A stretch of DNA of 64,000 nt from assembly GCF_000015045.1 (NCBI RefSeq), contig NC_008609.1:1931501-1995500 (forward strand). The letters run 5' to 3'. This document shows positions 27,501 through 33,556 of this stretch, in pieces. The notes below the pieces were generated by a model. That model was not told where the DNA came from, ran no database searches, and worked only from the letters and a program-made list of their open reading frames with translations. The translations under genes were made by a program, and so were the position numbers. Each line of letters opens with the position of its first letter. Positions within the stretch are counted from its first letter, which is position 1. This stretch comes from Pelobacter propionicus DSM 2379 (lineage in GTDB: Bacteria > Desulfobacterota > Desulfuromonadia > Geobacterales > Pseudopelobacteraceae).

Positions 27501-28265
27501 GCTTGAAGACGTCCCCTTATTCGACAGGGCATAGGCATCTTCGATGGCCTGAGCGGCCGCGGCATCGCTTTTGCCGGCAATGGCTTTCCGCAGAAGAGCC
27601 GCCTCGGCCTTTACCGATGCGTCGCTGCTGCGCGATTCATGAAAGCGTATGACGGTATCGACGTCGGTGAGCCGCTCCTTTGCCGGTTGCAGCAGGGACA
27701 CGACATCGGAGAAATAACTTTCGATGCGGGTCAGACCGACATCGAACCCTTTGAGCAGGTCGTCCTGGCACTGCACATCACCGACGCCAACCCTCTGCTG
27801 GACACAGTGCCGGCCATTGTGGCCAGCAACCGCGGTCTGCTGCAGCACATGGCCCACTTCATGGGACAACAGTCGACGCCCCTCCTCGCTGGCATGGTTA
27901 TACCCGCCGGGAGAGAAGAAGATATGCCCTGCCGACGTAAATGCTTTGGCATGAAGCGCTCGGGCAGCTGCCGCCGCAGACTCGTCCCGGTGAATCCGCA
28001 CCGCCGAGAGATCGGCGCCAAAGGCATGTTCCAGCTCGGTACGAATCCCGGTGGCCAAGGGTTCGCCCGGGCTGGAAGGGAGGGTAAAACCGGCCGCCGG
28101 AGCCGGGGTAAGAAAGCGGGAGAGCCCGAGTTCGCCTGCCACGAAACGATGTGACGCATCCTCGGCCTGGCGCTCGTGGGTAGTCCGGCTGCGCATCGCC
28201 GCGGATGTCCGTTTGGCCTGGACAGCCTTGAGCATGGGGCTTTGGCGCTGGGCAAATCGCTTCAT
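21600..28265 (-). CDS. Giant eCIS-associated protein with two DUF4157 HExxH domains
   Basis: The 2221-residue product has a DUF4157 domain at about 62-145 with HEVGHVLQQT (zinc motif at 135-139), a second DUF4157 domain at about 1515-1605 with HELTHVLQQT (HExxH at 1592-1596), a long, mostly helical and charged middle (about 150-1500), and a C-terminal region of about 600 residues that I do not recognise. DUF4157 is a predicted metallopeptidase domain repeatedly found in eCIS loci and proposed to act on or with cargo. The start at 28265 overlaps the AAA+ stop (ATGA) and has GGAGGGGGG upstream. It lies between ATPase and tube initiator, where phages place the tape measure; no other tape-measure candidate is visible. 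Cargo toxin, processing protease and length ruler are all possible. Function is not established. Confidence 0.8.
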   Translation of the reverse strand: MKRFAQRQSPMLKAVQAKRTSAAMRSRTTHERQAEDASHRFVAGELGLSRFLTPAPAAGFTLPSSPGEPLATGIRTELEHAFGADLSAVRIHRDESAAAAARALHAKAFTSAGHIFFSPGGYNHASEEGRRLLSHEVGHVLQQTAVAGHNGRHCVQQRVGVGDVQCQDDLLKGFDVGLTRIESYFSDVVSLLQPAKERLTDVDTVIRFHESRSSDASVKAEAALLRKAIAGKSDAAAAQAIEDAYALSNKGTSSSVLRHLYFDLFKAVGNFDAAAGVFGADPPPNTTALPLYAYYAAKMRATDASWVVRYLENHPVGKKYYPWMVVQVMKMNFYGPTRGTLNLDPQMRFNETIDAALREAHGREPLRAGEKEFLALGALRVFDALRKLPFRVLLYKLRKVKSRQIIASEMIKLISAFTDPAYLPRLATIAGSEPEVIVLAASVGPKVAKAAKQAAEYWARMESLFKRIFPGDTKSEEKEHADELREQLPKRWQSIKEVRPVEQKLISAVRQAFALPGGALPTPAQYRTCLLAGVRQLDMTAYFVDSFLPGMLKKALTETEETETLPPELVAGLALKLIWELRDHVAQYKPPAAKDESERILARDSALKHRVEMAKLLFTFATWFGMEQLKVAAARVALGRELGLKKSYIALLGDFERRNTGDLRSDLEQFRQQFPTRFAGFPLTGSQLVDFTYALYYGSLADTLNDLLNTADSTTGTRERRFDLQRSVINEAMSGLKDFHPPQRFSVPPENVIRYIADSDAKDVSKIVSPDHPVVKKLYALATADDVIVTPMEREAHRGGYVMWIVPGMSKLVERLAIIPEVLNLKLKNGEAVGEPNLKNPWPWLKRLQEAIGLKGANVPDFAGFVRGELDSEWNRLALQLRRSTSNRRRSFLPRIKKTLTAYDTSDLKRRLNTMFKPSEAVELILMFAGEVQPAQDQELQATALMLELADLLYAKLGPQKVLLGLAELRGTERLDVVLPLYELLVGAAVYGKNPANRAELGRVMLAVNVGDLGGRVKKLEALAEQFKKTAEEFQQQTVLGGSAARNQLFVPDRGYPVSAGDASAMFTVNGITYTLEAVLKDFQFIPGLAGGISGIAWSDAKSLGASKLKDGDGQKDLSPTGEPLLRIRRTVGEGSEQEVVVRDTDDRLLSELTYAVHMQVVMRQLGDLKVVLEESASFITLGLQVAFPELAGPMAAAEVTGAVMQFVSSPEYGQLKQALDGDVGKLFDQAVTRLKKTLTVEALWDFLLFGMKPSWATVLSPVGVFSRQKRFAHTGSPESGRSALRIFSRIAHAGVGIAQGVDRLHDTFTVPVRKTALWVQGTPWVALVLRTIVNNLYRLQLLNLRELDPTASATDLLVQVQDLYRRVDELIATLSAYHLPDEIIPMNELVLFGMDLFADHLPLKYRAAMKARKLPGIDKAWAKLGELVAKEFKQAGIDPNVVWRTTIRGHMDPYLHAAARDIASEMHGIISGVPFLTGLSPIMPQQVSMGFSGDEFPETPELQLKAVPGAMAGTVAGPWPTGHGMPLPAGQHERFARGFGHDFSHVRLHRGETVDHALGRINATAATSGSHVYLDSGVSTSSGEGEEVVRHELTHVLQQTGPRPLGMRHDSRPVDGRAGRGVRVERGAEAEADTLARATGLPSGSPRSITPCGPIGVQLALKDIVVKFFGEMGDPAKLIEHVEKNVTIPADAAKLAAAADAIKDSLGERLVDALAAAGKQGSVVKFSTLFREKEIQGDLIAHMLKNRLKREVVKGEVRNLISASISGKKPAKGKSSSKPQQEVFTLDIGGLEVLLEEYLFARTGVNVDVEFNLEKAAGGGKPTKKIDASHPFSLLKLNHLHLPMLGGDHSLWDYFITNSFPKIPADKRPLYQAKSRLALLGLKPGPGIYEKKKIKGKTVLAFSKKVRDLVEEYVNPPIGKALPSDKIPPWSEYVKTDPQSAVGIHGQIGLRLGFYNQRKAPGNQYGEDRASHHTVQYLLLEYLDNAKGNYRPFPHKLCLYPNIDPSGSRVKALTSEPGKRGDRIEIGNNMPDRGGTMPAILIAKHTHQLGNVHISAKADEDEGGASQGAAVHGDFLKHLGPYAAIVSGTSDEGLKAIKAASNPTGSGETIVTPKIPEVGNVPVTEEMLSTAIFTAACTTYTEMRTTMLKKLMAALNREEMDYYTSAVMSATESKFFNISGTTREPMSDYKPTALASGFEAEVKKHTEKTLQSGTFGFKEM

Positions 28266-30130
28266 GACCCCCCCTCCAGGACCTCGTCAAGGTCGCGCTC
28301 CGAGAGCCCGGCCCCGTCCTTGGCCAGTTCCCGCGCCAGGATCCGCCCCAGGAGCCGGGCATCCGGCCCGCTCCCGGCGCGTCGGGAGACGAACAGGGCC
28401 GACAGGGCGGCGTTTTTGATCTGGGCCCCGGTGGCCTGGATGGTTGCCACCCGTTTCAGATCGTCCGCCAGCAGGTCAGTCTGCTCGGCGCCGAAGAGCG
28501 CGCCGACGGCGTTGTTCCAGATCAGCAGCCGGGCAACGGCATCGGGGCGGGGGAAATCCACGATATGGCGGATGCGGCGGATGAAGGCGGGATCGATGTT
28601 GGCCTTCAGGTTGGTGGCCAGGAGCACGATGCCATCATAATTCTCCAGAGCAACCATCAGGTGGCTCACATCCATGTTGGCGAAACGGTCCTGGGCGTCG
28701 CGCACGTTCTCCACCCGTTTACCGTACAAGGCGTCGGCCTCGTCGAAGAAGAGCAGACTCCGCCTGCTGGAGCGTGCGGAGAGGATCCTCTGCAGGTGCT
28801 GGGCCGTCTCGCCCACCCACTTGCTGAGCACTGCCGACAGGTCGATGCGCAGCAGGTCCAGCCCCAGTTCCGTTGCGATAACCTGGGCTGCCATGGTCTT
28901 GCCGGTTCCCGGCGGCCCGGCGAACAGCGCCACCAGGCCACGCCCCTGGGGATAGAGCCGCCGCGCCTCGGACTCGGCCCAGAGCCTGCCGCGTTCGCGG
29001 GCCTCGAAGGCGATCTCCCGCAGGCGATCTTCCACGGGAGGGGGCAGCACAAGATCCTCCCAGCGGAAGTTGCTGTCGAGCTTCTGGGCCAGCCCGTTCA
29101 GGTCGTCTGTCGGGGAGAGTCGCAGACGCCGGCCAGCGGTGGCCGCGTCGGGAGGTGTGGTTGCGGCCAGGTTCAGGATCTCGCCCAGCTGGAGCTCATG
29201 GCGTTCGGCCAGTTCCCTGAGCTGTGCCCCGGGCCAGGAGGCTGCCTCCGGCAGTGCGTTGAGCCAGAGCTCCAGCCGCTCGTCGGCAGAGGGGGCGGCG
29301 AGCGGGATAGGCAGGTCATTCACCCCCTTCAGGGGGGCAAGGGGAGTACCGGCGATAACGAACTGGACCGGGAACGGGACCATCTCTCCCCTGCCGAATT
29401 CCGCGGCATCGCCCGATTCGGCCAGCAGGGCAACCCGATCCAGAAAGGCCTGGCGCTGCACCCTGATGGCCAGTTCCCTCCCTTCCTCACCCTCCAGGAC
29501 GCCTTTCCCGATCCCCATCAGCGGGAGGGAGAGGTCACGGGCCACGCAGGCCGCGAAACATTCGCCAGCCACCCGGTCCTCCGTCTCCAGCATAATCCGC
29601 CAGCGCATCCCCTGGCGCAGACCGCTCCTGATCCTGGCCGCCGTGTGCTCCACCGGCCATGAGGGGAGCTCGGCAGCCGGGGCAACGATGCTGACCCGAC
29701 CAACCAGATCCCGGTCAAGTTCGCGATCCCCCTCCAGCCAGCTGATGATGCGCGGATCCAGTGAGAGTGCTGCATTGCCGTCCAACAGCCCATGCTCCTC
29801 CAGGATGCGCCAGGCCAGTGAGGCCCCCTCGCTGGGCAGGCGCACCCGCGGCGGGTGACCGAAGAGCCCCGACACCATCAGGGGCGTCACCTCTCCGCAG
29901 CTATGGTTCAGGAAAAGCTCCCGGCGCAGCTCCGGTGCAAATGCCAGCACCCAGAGCAGGGCGATGGCGTCGCATTCCAGGGGGGAGAGCCCGAAGAGCT
30001 CGGCCAACTGGGAGAGGCGACCATCCGCGGGCGGATCATCCGGCCGGGGGCCGGGCGTGTACAGACCGGTGACCAGCGCCTGCCATGCGGCGCGCTCCCC
30101 CCGGCCTTCCCTGTCCAGCCTGGCCCTCAT
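28262..30130 (-). CDS. eCIS AAA+ ATPase (Afp15-like)
   Basis: Cytosolic AAA+ ATPase of 622 residues, the assembly or recycling ATPase found in nearly all eCIS. The C-terminal AAA module has Walker A GPPGTGKT (about 405-412), Walker B LLFFDEADALYGKR (DEAD about 463-466) and an arginine-finger region (AFIRRIRHIVDFPRP). The N-terminal 370 residues contain a degenerate first ATPase-like module without Walker motifs (VQFVIAGTPLAPL). ATG at 30130 is chosen because it overlaps the stop of the DUF4255 gene (ATGA); a GTG five codons upstream is the alternative. It is next to the DUF4255 cap gene, as in other eCIS. Confidence 0.92.
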   Translation of the reverse strand: MRARLDREGRGERAAWQALVTGLYTPGPRPDDPPADGRLSQLAELFGLSPLECDAIALLWVLAFAPELRRELFLNHSCGEVTPLMVSGLFGHPPRVRLPSEGASLAWRILEEHGLLDGNAALSLDPRIISWLEGDRELDRDLVGRVSIVAPAAELPSWPVEHTAARIRSGLRQGMRWRIMLETEDRVAGECFAACVARDLSLPLMGIGKGVLEGEEGRELAIRVQRQAFLDRVALLAESGDAAEFGRGEMVPFPVQFVIAGTPLAPLKGVNDLPIPLAAPSADERLELWLNALPEAASWPGAQLRELAERHELQLGEILNLAATTPPDAATAGRRLRLSPTDDLNGLAQKLDSNFRWEDLVLPPPVEDRLREIAFEARERGRLWAESEARRLYPQGRGLVALFAGPPGTGKTMAAQVIATELGLDLLRIDLSAVLSKWVGETAQHLQRILSARSSRRSLLFFDEADALYGKRVENVRDAQDRFANMDVSHLMVALENYDGIVLLATNLKANIDPAFIRRIRHIVDFPRPDAVARLLIWNNAVGALFGAEQTDLLADDLKRVATIQATGAQIKNAALSALFVSRRAGSGPDARLLGRILARELAKDGAGLSERDLDEVLEGGS

Positions 30131-31407
30131 GGCGCCAGGACCCACAGCGGCGCGGATTCGCTGGAGCGGACGATCAGGCGTAGCGGGATCCAGCTGCCGG
30201 GAAGAACGCCAGGGGGAAGACGGAAACTGATCCTGTCCGGTGGTGAGGCGAGGAACTGGCCCGGACCTGGTGACCCTGTCACGCGCTCCATGCGGTCGGA
30301 GCCGATGAAAAGCATCAGTTCGGCTCCGTTGATGGCCGACGGGTCGAAGCCGTCAACCCTGATGATGCCGACTCCGGCGGAGAACTGGACATCAAGGATA
30401 GGGGGAACGATGGCAAGCGGAAACTCGTTGGAGTCGCTATCGAAGTCGCGCCGGCTGGCGTCGGGCAGGGTGCGCCGGACGGTGGTGCGGACGGTGACCC
30501 CGTAGAGTCCGGGGAGGATCGCCTGGCTGCCGGCCTGGGGACGGGCTGTGGCGGTGAGCAGGGAACCGTTGCTGGTCAGGTTCCATGAGGCGTCCGCCTC
30601 CACCGGATCAACGAAGTCGCGGTGGTTGATCAGAAGCCTGGTGAAATCTCCCTTAAGCTCTGATCCCGCTATCTCGAAGATCCCCCCAAAGGGGACTTCG
30701 GCGGGGGAGAATTCCAGTTCACGGGGAGCGCTTTCCTCGGGCAGAGTGAAACTGACCCTGTTGCTCGTCCGGTCGATGACCGGCAGGCCGCGCAGGAAGG
30801 TGTGCACGCCGACGCTCAACACCCGGTTGCGTCGAACGCGCGGCTCGTCCGGCTCGATCAGGGCGGCGCTCACCTCGTAGTAGGCCGCCAGCCGGGCAGC
30901 CTGGGTTCCCGCCTGCCAGTAGGTGGAAGCCTCTTCCACCGGCGTGGGCCTGAGCAGGATACGCAGGCGGTTGCCCCGCCCCCGCAGGGCCGGCGGCATG
31001 ACCAGACGGGGGGAACCGGCCGTCTCCACGGTGGTGCTGTCGTCGATGACCGGATAGTCATGCAGGGTCTTGAGCGCAAGCCCCATCAGCAGCTGATCGT
31101 TGTAGGTGCGGTCGTCGATGCCGGTGGCGCTGCTGCGGGGACAGAGCACATAGTTAAGGGTGATCCCCATGGGAAGGTAGCGCAGGGGGACGGCATCATC
31201 CACCTGCCAGTCCTGGGACTTGGTGTGGGGGTCTTCCCTGATGTGGTAGAGATAGAAACTGAGGGCATGGTCGCCGGTCACCAGGTCGGGCGGAGCCGGG
31301 GATGCGATCAGCGTCGCGCCGCTGGGCCACTCCTGGTAGCGGGGGAGCCGCGTATCCAGCAGTGAAAGGATCGTGCGGGTTATCAGGCTGATGTTGAGAA
31401 GAGCCAT
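30127..31407 (-). CDS. eCIS DUF4255/Pvc16-family cap protein (Afp16-like)
   Basis: Sheath-terminator or cap protein of 426 residues. The N-terminal 190 residues carry the DUF4255 pattern (LITRTILSLLDTRLP, then LSFYLYHIREDPHTKSQDWQ and RYLPMGITLNYVLCP) of the Pvc16 N-terminal domain, which closes the tube-sheath end. The C-terminal half has two Ig-like beta regions (FTLPEESAPRELEFSPAEVP; LDVQFSAGVGIIRVDGFDPS), often present in longer family members. GAGGT precedes the ATG at 31407, and the preceding gene ends 6 bases upstream. Confidence 0.88.
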   Translation of the reverse strand: MALLNISLITRTILSLLDTRLPRYQEWPSGATLIASPAPPDLVTGDHALSFYLYHIREDPHTKSQDWQVDDAVPLRYLPMGITLNYVLCPRSSATGIDDRTYNDQLLMGLALKTLHDYPVIDDSTTVETAGSPRLVMPPALRGRGNRLRILLRPTPVEEASTYWQAGTQAARLAAYYEVSAALIEPDEPRVRRNRVLSVGVHTFLRGLPVIDRTSNRVSFTLPEESAPRELEFSPAEVPFGGIFEIAGSELKGDFTRLLINHRDFVDPVEADASWNLTSNGSLLTATARPQAGSQAILPGLYGVTVRTTVRRTLPDASRRDFDSDSNEFPLAIVPPILDVQFSAGVGIIRVDGFDPSAINGAELMLFIGSDRMERVTGSPGPGQFLASPPDRISFRLPPGVLPGSWIPLRLIVRSSESAPLWVLAP

Positions 31408-31413
31408 GCTACC

Positions 31414-32265
31414 TCACAGTTGGCCGAGGCCGAAACGGGGAGCTCCCAGGCCGAGGTGTTCCCCGCTGCCCCGCTGCTCCGTCGAATGAACGATCACCAC
31501 CGGGCCTGGTGGCTGCGCGGTGGTGATGTGTGCCGGGGGTATGCTTGCCGATGGAGTCTTCCCGGTGATAACTCCCCCCTCCCCCAGGCCATCGGCCGCG
31601 ACCTGCGTCTGCGCACTCCGTCCCCTGGGTCCGTCCAGGGGAATTGAAGATGGTGGAGTGACCTCCTGGCTGAGTCGACGCGCAACCGCCGATGGACGCA
31701 TGGCCCCATCGGCTGCCATCGGCAACGGATGCTGGCCAGCCAGAACGCTCAGATCCGCGACCGTCTCCGGCAGAGTTGATGCAGGGGGCGGGAGCGCTCC
31801 CTGCAGGGAGCGCATGAACGCATCGGCCCGTGCCAGCGCCTGGCTGGTCTCCGCCGCAAGGACGTCACTGGCGCTCGGCTGGAGAGATTCGGCCAGGGAG
31901 GGGGGATCTCCCGCTACCATACGCTCATCCGCTCCCTCGGCCGGCACTGGCCGCTCCTGGCGTTGGGTTCTTCGCTGCTGAGCGGGGGGGACATCCGTAG
32001 GAAAGGAGAGGGATGACACGATGTGCCCGGGAATCTCTCCCCCGTTCACGGGCCTGTTCCCCTCCCGGGAGGGGGGCGCCGCTTCCCGCTGTCGGGAACC
32101 ATGCACCTCCCGGACAGGATCAGGGGCTGCATCAGCGGTTCCCGGCAAAGCCCTCTGGTCCAGATCCCAGGAGGCCACTGTTTCAAAGGGGTCGTCCAGG
32201 ATCCCCGTGGCGCGGGATTCGGGTTGCCGCAGGGCGCGCAGGGCAAGGCGCTGGAAGTAGTTCAT
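31414..32265 (-). CDS. Proline-rich protein of the eCIS operon
   Basis: A 283-residue protein I cannot assign to a family. A short amphipathic start (MNYFQRLALRALRQPE) is followed by a long low-complexity region rich in Pro, Ala, Ser, Gln and Arg without hydrophobic segments, so most of it is likely disordered. Its length and composition vary strongly in comparable eCIS genes that begin with a similar F-x-x-L-x-x-R-A-L motif. Start at 32265 has GGAGAAG and overlaps the previous stop by 4 bp; the longer open frame upstream runs over the zinc-ribbon gene and is a shadow. A linker or assembly role is possible but unsupported. Confidence 0.65.
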   Translation of the reverse strand: MNYFQRLALRALRQPESRATGILDDPFETVASWDLDQRALPGTADAAPDPVREVHGSRQREAAPPSREGNRPVNGGEIPGHIVSSLSFPTDVPPAQQRRTQRQERPVPAEGADERMVAGDPPSLAESLQPSASDVLAAETSQALARADAFMRSLQGALPPPASTLPETVADLSVLAGQHPLPMAADGAMRPSAVARRLSQEVTPPSSIPLDGPRGRSAQTQVAADGLGEGGVITGKTPSASIPPAHITTAQPPGPVVIVHSTEQRGSGEHLGLGAPRFGLGQL

Positions 32266-33002
32266 GATCTTCTCCTGTCCCGGATGCGCCGGACCAGGCT
32301 GCGGCGCGCGGAACGTGTCAGGCTGAGGATCTCGCGCAGGGACCAGCCGTACTGCTCGGCCAGCAGGTGCACCTCGTCCAGCAGTGATTCCCGCTCGGCC
32401 AGCAGGCGCTGTAACAGGAAGGACTGCAGGTCGAAGTGGGCCAGCTGTTCGTGGCCGCACTCCGGGCAGTTGGCGTTCAGGTCCACGTCCAGGATAGGTG
32501 CTGCCCTTTCCAGGGCCGTTGCCGCCTGCTCCAGCTCTCCGGAGGATGCGCCGCAGGCATGGGCCAGTACACGGGCGCCCTCCTCCAGGGAACGGTTCTC
32601 GCAACAGGAGAGCTCGTCCTCTCCCAACGGCAGCCGCCAACGGGGCAGATCACCTTGCGAGGCGTACAGTTCCCGCTGCAGGGTGGAAAGCTGAAAGGAG
32701 AGGTCGAAGCGCTCGCCGCAGTCGCTGCAGGTCAGGGTCGACAGGATGCGGTCCCCCCAGCAGAGGCGGTGCAGGGCGGCCAGCAGGGCATCCCGGTCGG
32801 CGGCGCAGATACCCGCGGCGGTGAGCACTGCCGACCGGGATGGGGAACCCCTCAGCAGCCGGTCGATCAGCTGCAGGGCGGAAGAAGTGTCCACACCATT
32901 CAGGGCCAGTTCGTCCCGGCCGCTCGGTTCGCGCAGGGCCATGACCTGGGCCGTCCCCTCCCCCGCCTGTGTGAAGCGCAGCCTGACCCGTTCAGTTTCC
33001 AT
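32262..33002 (-). CDS. eCIS zinc-ribbon, T4 baseplate-chaperone-like protein
   Basis: The 246-residue protein has two CxxC pairs (TCSDCGERF, about 90-98; NCPECGHEQ, about 176-184) that would build one or two zinc ribbons, plus a helical C-terminus ending in a basic run (SARRSLVRRIRDRRR). Similar zinc-ribbon proteins of the T4 baseplate chaperone type lie directly after the tube gene in many eCIS and phage-tail loci. ATG at 33002 is preferred over a GTG three codons earlier, since AGGGGGTGAG is well placed for it. Confidence 0.7.
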   Translation of the reverse strand: METERVRLRFTQAGEGTAQVMALREPSGRDELALNGVDTSSALQLIDRLLRGSPSRSAVLTAAGICAADRDALLAALHRLCWGDRILSTLTCSDCGERFDLSFQLSTLQRELYASQGDLPRWRLPLGEDELSCCENRSLEEGARVLAHACGASSGELEQAATALERAAPILDVDLNANCPECGHEQLAHFDLQSFLLQRLLAERESLLDEVHLLAEQYGWSLREILSLTRSARRSLVRRIRDRRRS

Positions 33003-33022
33003 GGCGCTCACCCCCTAGGGGG

Positions 33023-33523
33023 TCATGTCTCGGTCGGTTCGGGCACATCGGTGTCGCGCTCCCACCCCTCGTTCTGCACCACCATGTGCTCGATGGCGAT
33101 GGCGTGGCCGTTAGCGTCCAGTTCCGGCAGCCCCTGATACTCCGAGACCCAGCAGCGATAGACCTTGTAGGCCTTGGCCACCTTGCCCTGCTCGTTGAGC
33201 AGTTCGATGATCAGGTCCTTGCGGAAGTTCTTCAGGGAGATGGCCATATCCCCCTGGGTGGAATAGACCAGGTTGGCCCAGGCCTCGAACTCCGGGTCAT
33301 GGGTCAGGCCGCGTTCCAGGGTGATCGGCTCGAATTTCCAGAGCGAGGGGGAGTGGCGCGAGGTGCTGGGGTCACCCCCCTCGCGGTGAGTGACCACCTC
33401 GGTGGAGCGCTTCAGGGCCGAGATCTTGGAGACGCCGGCCACATAGCGGCCATCCCACTTGATCCGGAACTTCATGTTCTTGTAGGGATCGAAACGGTGC
33501 GTATTGACGGGAAACTGAGCCAT
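33023..33523 (-). CDS. eCIS tail tube protein (gp19-like)
   Basis: Hexameric inner tube subunit of 166 residues. FPVNTHRFDPYKNMKFRIKW at the start, then VAGVSKISALKRSTEVVTHR and WKFEPITLERGLTHDPEFEA WA-type sequence, matches the phage T4 gp19-like tube family of Afp1/Afp5. AGGAG is placed 8 bases before ATG at 33523. There is one tube gene here, whereas Afp has two to three paralogues. It lies 33 bp after the sheath gene. Confidence 0.93.
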   Translation of the reverse strand: MAQFPVNTHRFDPYKNMKFRIKWDGRYVAGVSKISALKRSTEVVTHREGGDPSTSRHSPSLWKFEPITLERGLTHDPEFEAWANLVYSTQGDMAISLKNFRKDLIIELLNEQGKVAKAYKVYRCWVSEYQGLPELDANGHAIAIEHMVVQNEGWERDTDVPEPTET

Positions 33524-33556
33524 GGACTTTTCTCCTTGTTTACAGGTACACAGGCC

